Below are positions 18,127 through 26,690 of a DNA stretch of 64,000 nucleotides, in pieces. The notes beneath the pieces are model-generated. The model was not told the origin of the DNA. It ran no database searches and was given only the letters and a program-made list of their open reading frames with translations. The DNA is taken from contig JAVJQT010000010.1 in NCBI GenBank assembly GCA_040218795.1, positions 372,001 through 436,000 of the forward strand, in the 5' to 3' direction. How positions within the stretch are numbered: the first letter of the stretch is position 1; each line of letters opens with the position of its first letter. The stretch is from CCMP332 sp040218795 (GTDB taxonomy: Bacteria > Bacteroidota > Bacteroidia > Cytophagales > CCMP332). The position numbers and the translations under genes were made by a program.

Positions 18127-18139
18127 TGTCATAATGACA
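18127..18139. promoter_or_regulatory. Inverted repeat upstream of dnaK
   Basis: TGTCA-TAA-TGACA is a perfect palindrome inside an A+T-rich outer repeat (TAATTA on both sides). It lies 75 bp upstream of the dnaK ATG and 3 bp past the DUF4249-like stop. It has no T-run, so it looks more like a protein-binding site than a terminator. The regulator is unknown. Confidence 0.35.
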
Positions 18140-18142
18140 TAA

Positions 18143-19237
18143 TTATTCCTCAAAAAAGAACTTGAGGTCAGGCCAACTGCTGAAATAGTTGGTATTAAAA
18201 AAATTGCTTACGACAGAAATCGGAATTTTATCAGTGACTAAAATATTACGTGAAGCGATCAAACCCAATCCATTATCTACGTTAGTATAGAGTGGCCTGG
18301 TTTGGGAAAGGGGATTAAAATTGCCATTTACTTCCAGATAATTTTCATACGATTCATTGTAATAATAAAAAGTGAACTGAATATTGAGAAGTGCTCTTGA
18401 AATAACACCATTTTCTTCATCATTTTCGGTATCAATGACTCTTGCCAAATACGATCCAAATGCTGTTTCGCCAATAGGAATGGTTCCATTGCTCCCGTAT
18501 GATTTTCCCGGAACATTTTCATCGAGATCCAGGGTAATTACCGACCACACATTATCTTTTGTGCTAAAAGTATCTCTGTCCCGGTCATCTTCTTCATATT
18601 CAACAGTATACTCCACAACTGCTTCAAGAGAGAAAAAAGCGGCATTATCAGGCCCTTCAAATTCAAGAAAAGACAATGGATTCATACTGCCATCTTCATT
18701 AAAATCTAAATTTCTTCTTAAAGAACCTGTGAATTCAAAATCTCTACAGGTATATCGAATCGGTGCTACAATTCTTTCACAAGCTATAATATCAGTAACC
18801 GCCGTAGCTTCCAATCCTGATTCCGAATTTTCAAATTTAAAAATGTACTCGTATCCATCGGGTTTAAAATCGTTGAAATCGGTTTTATAAACGTACTGCC
18901 CGGGGGCTGCAAAGTCGCCGGGAGCTTTATCTTCATTGTATTCAGGTACTAAAACATCTACTTCGCTTGTGTCCCCATTTTGCCTGTCAAGCTCCAAAAG
19001 CGTTAATTTTACCTTAGTTGTATCGTAATAAAGTGAATCAAAATTCTTGGCTATTTCCAAAGCATTTCCATCCTGATTGCTATACGCTTTTTGAAGTCTG
19101 ATATAATTTATAGAATCGCTTTGATTAATCAGTCCAAACATTATTGGAGTTTCCCTAAAATCTGCGTTGACATCCAGATCCGTACTGCAAGCACTAAAAA
19201 GAACAATTGAAAGTATAAGAATTACTAGTACGCGCAT
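18143..19237 (-). CDS. DUF4249-like lipoprotein, function unknown
   Basis: A 364-residue predicted lipoprotein (lipobox LFSACSTD, C17). The rest is beta-rich with acidic stretches. The C-terminal part has the pattern of DUF4249 proteins, where a tyrosine and Asn-rich segment precedes NGLGLIASR. DUF4249 proteins usually sit next to a TonB-dependent receptor; this one has none nearby and lies alone between the nqr operon and dnaK. It has its own TAnnTTTG box (19259-19266) overlapping the nqr terminator. Family assignment is moderate and the function is unknown; an outer membrane or periplasmic place is inferred from the lipobox. Confidence 0.6.
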   Translation of the reverse strand: MRVLVILILSIVLFSACSTDLDVNADFRETPIMFGLINQSDSINYIRLQKAYSNQDGNALEIAKNFDSLYYDTTKVKLTLLELDRQNGDTSEVDVLVPEYNEDKAPGDFAAPGQYVYKTDFNDFKPDGYEYIFKFENSESGLEATAVTDIIACERIVAPIRYTCRDFEFTGSLRRNLDFNEDGSMNPLSFLEFEGPDNAAFFSLEAVVEYTVEYEEDDRDRDTFSTKDNVWSVITLDLDENVPGKSYGSNGTIPIGETAFGSYLARVIDTENDEENGVISRALLNIQFTFYYYNESYENYLEVNGNFNPLSQTRPLYTNVDNGLGLIASRNILVTDKIPISVVSNFFNTNYFSSWPDLKFFFEE

Positions 19238-19258
19238 TTTTTAATTTTATTTGACGTC

Positions 19259-19266
19259 CAAAAATA
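19259..19266 (-). promoter_or_regulatory. Putative -7 promoter box of the DUF4249-like gene
   Basis: The minus strand reads TATTTTTG, a perfect TAnnTTTG, 21 nt before the ATG at 19237. No clear TTTG is seen 19-21 nt further up, so support rests on the -7 box only. Confidence 0.42.
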
Positions 19267-19267
19267 T

Positions 19268-19296
19268 AAAAAGACAAACAAATAGCCTGTCTTTTT
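19268..19296 (-). terminator. Terminator hairpin after nqrE
   Basis: AAAAAGACA and TGTCTTTTT form a 9-bp stem with an 11-nt loop, 47 bp past the nqrE stop on the minus strand, ending in a T-run. Its symmetry allows some function in both directions. It marks the end of the nqr operon. Confidence 0.65.
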
Positions 19297-19343
19297 ACAT
19301 AAGTGGATAAATTCAGCAATTACCGATATGAAATATTTAATAA

Positions 19344-19955
19344 TTAAAGGGAAATGCCCATAAATGACATAAAAGCGATTCCCATCAAACCGGTAATAAT
19401 AAATGTAATTCCCAAGCCTTTTAAAGGATCAGGTACATTTGAATATTTTAATTTTTCTCTAATCGCCGCAATCGCAATAATAGCTAAAAGCCAACCGATT
19501 CCCGAAGAAAATCCAAATACGGTTGCTTCTGCCAAATTGTATTCATAAGTCACCATAAACAATGACGAACCAAGAATGGCACAGTTTACCGCAATCAGAG
19601 GAAGAAAAATACCTAGAGAACCGTATAGTGCAGGCGATATTTTTTCGATTACCATTTCAACCAATTGCACCATCGCTGCAATAACAGCAATAAACATAAT
19701 AAAGGTTAAAAAGCTCAAATCAACTTCTGCAAAATCAGCACCCAACCAAGTCAGCGCTCCTTCTTTTAATACAAATTCTGTCAAAAGCCAGTTAGCCGGA
19801 ACCGTAATTGTCAATACAAAAACAACGGCAAGACCAAGACCCATTGCGGTCGATACTTTTTTGGAAACAGCCAAATATGAACACATACCCAGAAAGTATG
19901 CAAAAATCATATTGTTAATAAAGATCGATTTAATACCCAGATTAAATAATTCCAT
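19344..19955 (-). CDS. nqrE: Na+-translocating NADH:quinone reductase subunit E
   Basis: A 203-residue integral membrane subunit with six hydrophobic segments, homologous to NqrD and RnfA/RnfE. Typical stretches are SIFINNMIFAYFLGMC near 10-25 and ILGSSLFMV near 127-135, with a conserved Cys in each half (C25, C125). With NqrD it forms the membrane part that holds the 2Fe-2S centre and the Na+ path. It lies 7 bp after nqrD and is the last gene of the operon here; a terminator follows instead of nqrF. Confidence 0.95.
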   Translation of the reverse strand: MELFNLGIKSIFINNMIFAYFLGMCSYLAVSKKVSTAMGLGLAVVFVLTITVPANWLLTEFVLKEGALTWLGADFAEVDLSFLTFIMFIAVIAAMVQLVEMVIEKISPALYGSLGIFLPLIAVNCAILGSSLFMVTYEYNLAEATVFGFSSGIGWLLAIIAIAAIREKLKYSNVPDPLKGLGITFIITGLMGIAFMSFMGISL

Positions 19956-19962
19956 AAGACTA

Positions 19963-20649
19963 TTAATTGTGTTCTACGTAACCGTTTCTTGCCCTTTGTA
20001 CCCAGATGATTATACCAATAATCAGGAAGGCACCAATTGAATTCACCATCAAACCGTTATTTGCATAAGGAATACCCGCTACTTCGAAAACTTTAAATCC
20101 AAATACTGATCCGGATCCCAGAAGTTCTCTGAAAAATGCTACTGCTAGAATGATCCAGGCATAACCCAATCCACTACCCAATCCATCCAGCAATGAATCA
20201 TAGGGTTTATTCCCCATGGCAAAGGCTTCTAAACGTCCCATTACAATGCAATTGGTAATGATCAAACCCACAAAAACAGATAATATCTTGGAGATATCGA
20301 AGAAATAGGCTTTCAATACCTGGTCAACCAAAACCACCAATGAAGCGATAACCGACAATTGAACGATTATTCGAACCCTGTTTGGAATTAAATTTCGCAA
20401 TAGGGATATAATCAGATTTGAAAATACAATCACGGCTATTACGGCTATTGCCATTACCAGTGTAGGTTTCATTTGAGTAGTCACAGCCAATGCAGAACAT
20501 ATTCCCAAAACCTGAACGGTAATTGGATTATCTTCATCTAGAGGGTCTGACATTAACTTTTTTCGCCTCTTTGATAAAAGTGCCTCACTGGGAGCTTTTA
20601 CTACTGCTTGCTCCTGAATTTGATCTTGTTCTAAAGTTTCAGTACTCAT
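19963..20649 (-). CDS. nqrD: Na+-translocating NADH:quinone reductase subunit D
   Basis: A 228-residue membrane subunit. Residues 1-35 are a hydrophilic, Gln/Lys-rich extension. The core then shows the NqrD/RnfE pattern: DNPITVQVLGICSALAVT near 38-55, ILSVFVGLIITNCIVMGR with a conserved Cys, and DGLGSGLGYAWIILAVAFFREL. It pairs with NqrE and is spaced 6 bp from nqrC and 7 bp from nqrE. The N-terminal tail is longer than in typical NqrD, but no later start keeps the first membrane region better. Confidence 0.95.
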   Translation of the reverse strand: MSTETLEQDQIQEQAVVKAPSEALLSKRRKKLMSDPLDEDNPITVQVLGICSALAVTTQMKPTLVMAIAVIAVIVFSNLIISLLRNLIPNRVRIIVQLSVIASLVVLVDQVLKAYFFDISKILSVFVGLIITNCIVMGRLEAFAMGNKPYDSLLDGLGSGLGYAWIILAVAFFRELLGSGSVFGFKVFEVAGIPYANNGLMVNSIGAFLIIGIIIWVQRARNGYVEHN

Positions 20650-20655
20650 ATTTTT

Positions 20656-21396
20656 TTAGTTCATGCTAATGTTAGAACCACTTGCTTTCTTTTCAAAAAA
20701 GGGCAAATAATGATCCATATAATTGTAAATCATTTTCTGTACACCCTTGGAAGTAATTGTTGCTCCGGATAATCCATCAATTTTATGCGGATCAGTCGGA
20801 TTATTTCCTTCTCCCTTAAGAACAGTAATACCAACTAGTTTACCGTTTTCATCTTTTATTTTTTTACCTACCAGTCTTTTTTGAAATTCTTTTTCAGTGA
20901 TTCTGGCTCCAAGACCCGGTGTTTCGGAAATATGATCAAAAACAGCTCCTGCCAGCGTATTTCCATCTTGCTCCACGGCCATATAGCCATATATTTTATC
21001 CCAAAGGCCATTTCCATAAACAGGTAATATATAGCATTGAATATTTCCAGATTCATTTAGCTTTTCAAATACCGGGTATAATCTGTCTTCAGGTGCTTTT
21101 TTAAATTCCTTTCCCACTTCGATATTTTCCGCCTCTACTTTTTCACCATTAACTTCATCGACCCTTTTGCCTTCGGCATCAACCACATAGGATTGAATTT
21201 CCTTTTCGTAAATTTTTAAAACATCATCTTCAGGCCCAATTTCCATTACAGCCCCCAAAATCGATTTCCTTTTAAAAAGGTCTTCCTGTTTTTTTTGCTC
21301 AGGTTTTAGACCTACCGCTGCCAATGCCAGAAGTCCGCCGAGAACGACTGTCAATACTGCAGAAAAAACTATGATGTATATATTAGACTGTTGCAC
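20656..21396 (-). CDS. nqrC: Na+-translocating NADH:quinone reductase subunit C (covalent FMN)
   Basis: A 246-residue subunit with one N-terminal membrane anchor (about 5-28) and a periplasmic FMN-binding domain. The flavinylation motif SGAT (210-213) carries T213, to which FMN is joined by a phosphoester bond in this family. GYMAVEQDGNTLAG and ETPGLGARI match the conserved FMN-domain core. The start overlaps the nqrB stop by 14 bp. Flavin transfer needs an ApbE enzyme, not present in the window. Confidence 0.95.
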   Translation of the reverse strand: MQQSNIYIIVFSAVLTVVLGGLLALAAVGLKPEQKKQEDLFKRKSILGAVMEIGPEDDVLKIYEKEIQSYVVDAEGKRVDEVNGEKVEAENIEVGKEFKKAPEDRLYPVFEKLNESGNIQCYILPVYGNGLWDKIYGYMAVEQDGNTLAGAVFDHISETPGLGARITEKEFQKRLVGKKIKDENGKLVGITVLKGEGNNPTDPHKIDGLSGATITSKGVQKMIYNYMDHYLPFFEKKASGSNISMN

Positions 21397-22582
21397 GTTT
21401 TAATCTTCTTTTTTTGTTAGCATCAACTACATAAAAATCTATCAATGGAGCAAAGACATTCATTAATAGAATGGCCAGCATAACTCCTTCAGGATAAGCA
21501 GGGTTCAATACTCTTATTATTACGGTCAAAACTCCCGCTAAAAATCCGTATATCCATTTTCCGGCAAAAGTTTGTGCCGCCGATACCGGATCGGTTGCCA
21601 TAAAGACAATCGCAAATGCCAAACCCCCAATTACAAAATGGTAGTAAAAAGGCAAATTCATATATTCATTGGCACCAATAATATTTAATCCTATCGCCAT
21701 GGCTGCCACACCGAGAACCATGCTCAGCATTATTCTCCAGCTTCCTACTCCCGTTGCCAAAAGAATAACAGCACCGATCAATACCATTAATGTAGATGTT
21801 TCGCCAATAGAACCCGGTATAGTTCCAATAAACATACTCTTTATTGAAAACATATCCGGCTGCCAAAAACTACTGTAGGCCTGAATCAAATTGCTGGTAT
21901 TTTCACCCGTTCCTGACTCATAGGCAATGGAAAGCGCCGTTGCTCCGGAATAACCTTCTACCGTTTGAGCCTTGTCTCCCAAAACGGTCCATACATCGCC
22001 TGAAATTTGTGAAGGATAGGCAAAATAAAGAAATGCTCTGGCAGTTAATGCAGGGTTTAAGATGTTCATTCCCGTACCACCAAATACTTCCTTAACCATA
22101 ACTACACTAAATATTGTAGCCACAGCCACTTGCCATAAAGGAATAGTTGCCGGCATAATTAATGGAATTAACATTCCCGTTACAAGAAATCCTTCATTGA
22201 CCGGATGTTTTCTAAAAATTGCAAAAATAAACTCAACACCAAGTCCGGATGCATAAGACACCACAACAATCGGAAGAACATATTTTGACCCAAACAAGAA
22301 TTTTGTCATGAAGTCAGCCTCCTCGCCTATTGCGATAAAATGCTGATGTCCGGTATTCCAGATTCCAAAAATCAAACAAGGTATTAGCGCCACAATCACG
22401 GTCATCATAAGACGCTTTAAATCCACCGCATCTCTGATATGAGCTCCTTTTTGAGGTGCCGTAGTTTTTGGCGTAAACATGAGAGTTTCGAAGGCCTCAA
22501 AGGGATAATACAACTTTTCGTATTTCCCGCCTTTCTCAAAATTAGGTTTTACCTTATCGAATATATCTCTTAAAAACTTCAT
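21383..22582 (-). CDS. nqrB: Na+-translocating NADH:quinone reductase subunit B (covalent FMN)
   Basis: A 399-residue polytopic subunit with about ten membrane segments. The covalent FMN site is SGAT at 212-215 (T215). Conserved stretches include HPVNEGFLVTG near 126-136, FGGTGMNILNPALTARAF near 167-184 and FMATDPVSAAQT near 328. It takes electrons toward quinone and drives Na+ translocation. It lies 5 bp after nqrA and overlaps nqrC. Confidence 0.96.
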   Translation of the reverse strand: MKFLRDIFDKVKPNFEKGGKYEKLYYPFEAFETLMFTPKTTAPQKGAHIRDAVDLKRLMMTVIVALIPCLIFGIWNTGHQHFIAIGEEADFMTKFLFGSKYVLPIVVVSYASGLGVEFIFAIFRKHPVNEGFLVTGMLIPLIMPATIPLWQVAVATIFSVVMVKEVFGGTGMNILNPALTARAFLYFAYPSQISGDVWTVLGDKAQTVEGYSGATALSIAYESGTGENTSNLIQAYSSFWQPDMFSIKSMFIGTIPGSIGETSTLMVLIGAVILLATGVGSWRIMLSMVLGVAAMAIGLNIIGANEYMNLPFYYHFVIGGLAFAIVFMATDPVSAAQTFAGKWIYGFLAGVLTVIIRVLNPAYPEGVMLAILLMNVFAPLIDFYVVDANKKRRLKRATV

Positions 22583-22587
22583 TTATT

Positions 22588-23964
22588 TTACGCTTCTAGC
22601 ATTAAATTAATACCATCTCTTACAATTTGCTGAACATCCATTTTGGATACATCAACAAACTCACAAAGTGCCAGATCTTCTTCTATAACTTCATAAATCC
22701 CCAGGGCTTCCATTTCATCATAGTCTTCCGCCATAATTGCTTTTAGCAAATAAACCGGTAATAGATCCATTGGCACAACCTTTTCAAATACTCCCGTTTG
22801 TACAAATGCCCTTTCCTCGCCGTTCATATTTGTATCGAGCTTGTATTCTTTCTTTTTGCCATTGAGAAATGAAAAAAGCAATAAAGCCCTGCTAGCACTT
22901 AATCGGTTAATTTGAGGTGAAAACCAGCCTTCCGTCAAAAAGAATTTGTAGTTATCTCCTTCCGGAAGTACTGAAATTAAATTATCGTAATACCCAAGAT
23001 ATCCATCCTGATCAATTCTTTGTCCGGTCAATGGATTGCCTGAAATGATTCGAACATGCTCGTTTTCAAGATTCCCTTCCAAAAAATTTTTGACTGATGC
23101 TCCGGCAATGGTTTCAAAATATCTTGGATTTTTAACTTCCGAGCCTGCTAATGCAATAGTTTGCCTTAGGTCTACTTTTCCTTCAAGAAAAAATCGACCG
23201 ATCCACACTACGGCTATAGGCCTGATGGTCCATACTACATCGCCTTTATTAATGGGATCCAAATGGTGAATCTGCACACCAACGTTTCCTGCCGGATGGG
23301 GGCCGGAAAATTTAGTGACTTGAATATCTTTAATTTGAGAAAATACTGAAGGAACCTCGCTATCCGCACTCAAACCCAGATGGGCCGTACCCGAAGCAAA
23401 TTTGTTTAGTACTGAAATGCCGGCCTGAAAATATTTTTCCTGTCCCTTTAAAGTAAAACCAATGTCTGCTGCCAGGGGATGTGTATCAAAACCAGAAATA
23501 AAAATGGCTTTTGGTTGATCTTCCGGATTGGCAATAATTCCAAATGGTCTCTGGATGAGATTTACCCACAATCCCGACTCGATCAATTGCTTTTTTATAT
23601 CTTCCTGATCAAGATTGGTAATATCAGAAACTGAATTTTCCTTAAAACTTTTAAACTGAATTTCCTTATCAGCTAAAATTTTAATGTATTCTAACTTTCT
23701 TTTGTCCCCTCTCTTGATTTCCACTACTTCCCCGCTTACCGGAGATGTAGTTCTTATATGAGCATTCTTTTTATCAAAGAACAATTCAGATCCAGCTTTA
23801 ACTGTATCCCCTTCTTCGATGGAAGGTTTTGGTCTTTGAAGGCCCGGATAATTAGAAGGTATTATTGCGAATGTTTCGGTTCGATCTAATTTATCAAGTG
23901 TTTTTTCAGCTTTTCCCGCCAAATTGATATCAAACCCTTTTTTTAACCTTACGATTTTCGACAT
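22588..23964 (-). CDS. nqrA: Na+-translocating NADH:quinone reductase subunit A
   Basis: A peripheral cytoplasmic subunit of about 458 residues, related to RnfC but without its iron-sulfur motifs. The ATG at 23964 gives the expected start MSKIVRLKKGFDINLAG. An ATG at 23997 would add 11 residues but overlaps the -7 promoter box at 23995-24002, so the shorter form is preferred. Diagnostic stretches are RTTSPVSGEV in the barrel-sandwich domain and GPHPAGNVGVQIHHLDPI in the middle. It is the first gene of the nqrABCDE operon. Confidence 0.95.
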   Translation of the reverse strand: MSKIVRLKKGFDINLAGKAEKTLDKLDRTETFAIIPSNYPGLQRPKPSIEEGDTVKAGSELFFDKKNAHIRTTSPVSGEVVEIKRGDKRKLEYIKILADKEIQFKSFKENSVSDITNLDQEDIKKQLIESGLWVNLIQRPFGIIANPEDQPKAIFISGFDTHPLAADIGFTLKGQEKYFQAGISVLNKFASGTAHLGLSADSEVPSVFSQIKDIQVTKFSGPHPAGNVGVQIHHLDPINKGDVVWTIRPIAVVWIGRFFLEGKVDLRQTIALAGSEVKNPRYFETIAGASVKNFLEGNLENEHVRIISGNPLTGQRIDQDGYLGYYDNLISVLPEGDNYKFFLTEGWFSPQINRLSASRALLLFSFLNGKKKEYKLDTNMNGEERAFVQTGVFEKVVPMDLLPVYLLKAIMAEDYDEMEALGIYEVIEEDLALCEFVDVSKMDVQQIVRDGINLMLEA

Positions 23965-23994
23965 AGTGCTTTTCTCAGCTCTCAAAATTCTCGG

Positions 23995-24002
23995 CAAATT
24001 TA
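23995..24002 (-). promoter_or_regulatory. Putative -7 promoter box of the nqr operon
   Basis: The minus strand reads TAAATTTG, a perfect TAnnTTTG, 30 nt upstream of the chosen nqrA ATG. The upstream TTTG box is not clear. Confidence 0.5.
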
Positions 24003-24048
24003 TTAAAAAAATTTACATAGGATTGGCAGAAATTGATTCTTAAACAGA

Positions 24049-24954
24049 TTAAACTTCCTCTTTGAGTAAACTTAATTTTTCTATTGCGGATTTTACATTT
24101 TCCATTAACCACATTGGAGTTGATGTGGCACCACAAATTCCTGCTGATTTGGCTGTTTCGAACCATTTCTCATCAAGTTCCTCCGGACTTTCAATAAAGT
24201 AACTCTGATCATTTACATTTTTGCATACGGCATACAAAGCTTTGCCATTTGAACTTTTTTTGCCACTCACAAAAACTATGACGTCGTGTTCCTGAGAAAA
24301 TTTATACAATTGGGGCTCGCGGTTTGACACCTGACGGCAAATACTATCATTGGCGTCAAATTCAAATTCAGTCAATTTATTCCTGACTTTCGATTCTTCA
24401 ATTCGTCTTTCAATTTCTTCTTTTAAGGTGTAAAAACCTTTTGTGCTCTTGGTCGTCTGACTGTAAAGCGTAATGGGTTTGTCAAAATCAACTTTGTCGA
24501 GATCATCAATTCCCGAAACAATAATGGCTTCATCTTTGGTTTGACCGGTGAGGCCAATAATTTCAGCATGACCGGGTTTGCCATAGATTACAATCTGACC
24601 ATCTATTTCTTTTGATTTATCGTAAGAGTGCTTCACTCTGTTTTGTAATTTCAAAACAACCGGACAAGATGCATCAATCAATTCCAGGTTGTTTTCCCGC
24701 GCTATTTTATAGGTCTCCGGTGGTTCTCCGTGTGCCCTGATCAACACCTTGGAATCCGAAATGCTTTTCAATTTATCCTTATCGATTATTTCCAGACCTT
24801 TTGCATTTAGTCTTTTAACCTCCATATCGTTATGGACAATATCACCCAAACAGTAAAGTTTACCCGATTCTTCCAGCTCGTCTTCAGCCATTTGAATGGC
24901 AAACTCCACTCCAAAGCAATATCCCGAATTCTGATCTATCTCTACTTTAATCAT
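24049..24954 (-). CDS. ispH: 4-hydroxy-3-methylbut-2-enyl diphosphate reductase
   Basis: A 301-residue iron-sulfur enzyme, the last step of the MEP isoprenoid pathway, making IPP and DMAPP. The three cluster cysteines are visible: C13 (GYCFGV), C97 (ASCPVV) and C206 (DSICRQ). The substrate histidines lie in IVHND (near 39-43) and RAHGEPP (73-79), and a GHAE motif (128-131) is present. The ATG overlaps the cmk stop by 4 bp, so the two are co-translated. Length is normal for the family. Confidence 0.95.
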   Translation of the reverse strand: MIKVEIDQNSGYCFGVEFAIQMAEDELEESGKLYCLGDIVHNDMEVKRLNAKGLEIIDKDKLKSISDSKVLIRAHGEPPETYKIARENNLELIDASCPVVLKLQNRVKHSYDKSKEIDGQIVIYGKPGHAEIIGLTGQTKDEAIIVSGIDDLDKVDFDKPITLYSQTTKSTKGFYTLKEEIERRIEESKVRNKLTEFEFDANDSICRQVSNREPQLYKFSQEHDVIVFVSGKKSSNGKALYAVCKNVNDQSYFIESPEELDEKWFETAKSAGICGATSTPMWLMENVKSAIEKLSLLKEEV

Positions 24955-25652
24955 TTAGAATTGATTATTTGTAATGCTTCCTTTTTCACAATTCTGATTT
25001 GTTCCTCTATGGTTAAAAAACTGGTATCCATGACTTTTGCGTCAATCGACTTTATCAAAGGATTTTCCTTGCGACTTTGATCGAGCTTGTCTCTGGATAA
25101 CAGATTCGCTTTTACTTCTTCAAAATTAGCATTTATTCCTTTCGCTTCTAATTCTTTCATCCTTCTTTCCACCCGAACTTCGATATTGGCAGTAAAATAG
25201 AACTTTAGCTCGGCCTTCGGAAAAACATTAGATCCTATATCCCGACCGTCCATTACAATTTTTTTCTGCTTTCCCATCAATCTTTGCTGGGCTACCATTT
25301 GATGTCTTACAGCCACAATACTACTGACTTTAGACACCATTTTAGAAACATCCATCGTGCGAATTTGTTCTTCGACGTTTTGCCCGTTCAAAATGATTTC
25401 AGAAAAACCTTTTTCCTTAGAAAATGAAAAGCTGAGAATTATTTTTTTCAATGCTTTTTTCACCTCATCATCATCTTCTAAATCAATATTGTTTTCAATA
25501 AAATAAAGAGTGACAGCGCGGTACATGGCCCCTGAATCCACATAGGCATATTCTAATTCCCTTGCTACACCCTTTGCGGTAGTTGATTTCCCACATCCTG
25601 AATGTCCGTCAATTGCAATTATTATATCTTTCAAAAGAATAAGATTTGGCAT
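24951..25652 (-). CDS. cmk: Cytidylate kinase
   Basis: A kinase of about 233 residues that phosphorylates CMP and dCMP. The P-loop is GHSGCGKST near residues 15-23, the CMP-binding part includes YVDSGAMYRAVT, and VMDGRDIG with the later RDKLDQSR gives the conserved Arg/Asp contacts. The frame is open to an ATG at 25751, but that would add 33 hydrophobic residues unlike the family and would run to within 18 bp of the divergent sucD gene. The ATG at 25652 (MPNLILLKD) is preferred. Operon partner: ispH. Confidence 0.92.
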   Translation of the reverse strand: MPNLILLKDIIIAIDGHSGCGKSTTAKGVARELEYAYVDSGAMYRAVTLYFIENNIDLEDDDEVKKALKKIILSFSFSKEKGFSEIILNGQNVEEQIRTMDVSKMVSKVSSIVAVRHQMVAQQRLMGKQKKIVMDGRDIGSNVFPKAELKFYFTANIEVRVERRMKELEAKGINANFEEVKANLLSRDKLDQSRKENPLIKSIDAKVMDTSFLTIEEQIRIVKKEALQIINSK

Positions 25653-25717
25653 GCGAATATACTTAAATATCAACCACAGAGAATTAATGAATGTTTTTTT
25701 GAGATAAGAAATTAAGG

Positions 25718-25748
25718 TTTGGATAAGGGACAAAATCACATATTTTTG
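25718..25748 (+). promoter_or_regulatory. Bacteroidota-type promoter of sucD
   Basis: TTTG at 25718-25721, a 19-nt spacer, and TATTTTTG at 25741-25748 match the TTTG-N19-TAnnTTTG consensus exactly. The sucD ATG is at 25770, giving a short leader of roughly 15 nt. Confidence 0.78.
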
Positions 25749-25769
25749 CAAGGCATTTAAATAAAAACC

Positions 25770-26639
25770 ATGAGCGTTTTAGTAAATAAAAATTCAAAAG
25801 TTATCGTGCAGGGCTTCACCGGTTCTGAGGGCACATTTCACGCAGAACAAATGATTGAATACGGCACAAATGTCGTAGGGGGAGTTACTCCCGGTAAAGG
25901 TGGAAAAGAACATTTGGGCAAACCTGTTTTCAATACGGTAAAAGAAGCGGTAGACAAAACGGGCGCTGATGTCACGATTATATTCGTTCCACCGGCCTTT
26001 GCAGCAGATGCAATTATGGAAGCCGCAGATGGAGGAATTAAAGTTATCATTACAATTACGGAAGGCATTCCGGTAAAAGATATGATAGCCGTAAAAGAAT
26101 ACATTAAGAAACGCGATGTTCGAATGGTTGGTCCCAATTGTCCGGGAGTCATTACAGCAGAAGAAGCCAAAGTAGGCATCATGCCGGGTTTTATTTTTAA
26201 GAAAGGTCGAGTTGGAATCGTTTCCAAATCAGGAACTCTAACCTACGAAGCAGCCGATCAGGTTGTAAAAGCCGGATTCGGTATTTCTACAGCTATTGGA
26301 ATTGGCGGCGATCCTATCATCGGAACTTCTACAAAAGAAGCTGTAGAATTGTTAATGGCAGATGATGAAACCGATGCCATTGTGATGATCGGTGAAATTG
26401 GTGGTCAATACGAAGCCGATGCGGCTAAATGGATTAAAGCTCAGGGCAATCCTAAACCTGTAATTGGTTTTATTGCAGGGCAAACTGCACCTCCGGGAAG
26501 AAGGATGGGACATGCCGGTGCCATCATCGGTGGCGCTGATGATACAGCAGAAGCAAAAATGAAGATCATGAGAGAGTGTGGACTGCATGTTGTAGAGTCA
26601 CCCGCAGATATTGGCAAAACGCTTTCAAAAGTCAGCTAA
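25770..26639 (+). CDS. sucD: Succinyl-CoA synthetase alpha subunit (ADP-forming type)
   Basis: A 289-residue TCA-cycle enzyme subunit that carries the phosphohistidine. The N-terminal CoA-binding Rossmann fold reads VIVQGFTGSEGTFHAEQM near 11-28, GPNCPG lies at 121-126, and the active-site His is H248 in RRMGHAGAI. Length is normal. The beta subunit gene sucC is not adjacent. It is a single-gene unit with its own promoter and terminator. Confidence 0.97.
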   Translation: MSVLVNKNSKVIVQGFTGSEGTFHAEQMIEYGTNVVGGVTPGKGGKEHLGKPVFNTVKEAVDKTGADVTIIFVPPAFAADAIMEAADGGIKVIITITEGIPVKDMIAVKEYIKKRDVRMVGPNCPGVITAEEAKVGIMPGFIFKKGRVGIVSKSGTLTYEAADQVVKAGFGISTAIGIGGDPIIGTSTKEAVELLMADDETDAIVMIGEIGGQYEADAAKWIKAQGNPKPVIGFIAGQTAPPGRRMGHAGAIIGGADDTAEAKMKIMRECGLHVVESPADIGKTLSKVS

Positions 26640-26664
26640 TCATCCACAAAATTTGAAATTATTT

Positions 26665-26690
26665 AAAGCCACAATTATTGTGGCTTTTTT
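26665..26690 (+). terminator. Terminator between convergent sucD and rny
   Basis: AAAGCCACAAT / ATTGTGGCTTT form an almost perfect hairpin followed by T-rich sequence on the plus strand. On the minus strand the hairpin is followed by AAAT only, so it serves mainly sucD. Confidence 0.82.

Noticed and set aside
23965..23997. Longer nqrA start at 23997
   Set aside because: It overlaps the TAnnTTTG box; the ATG at 23964 gives the typical NqrA N-terminus.
25653..25751. Longer cmk start at 25751
   Set aside because: It adds 33 hydrophobic residues not found in the family and runs into the divergent sucD promoter region.
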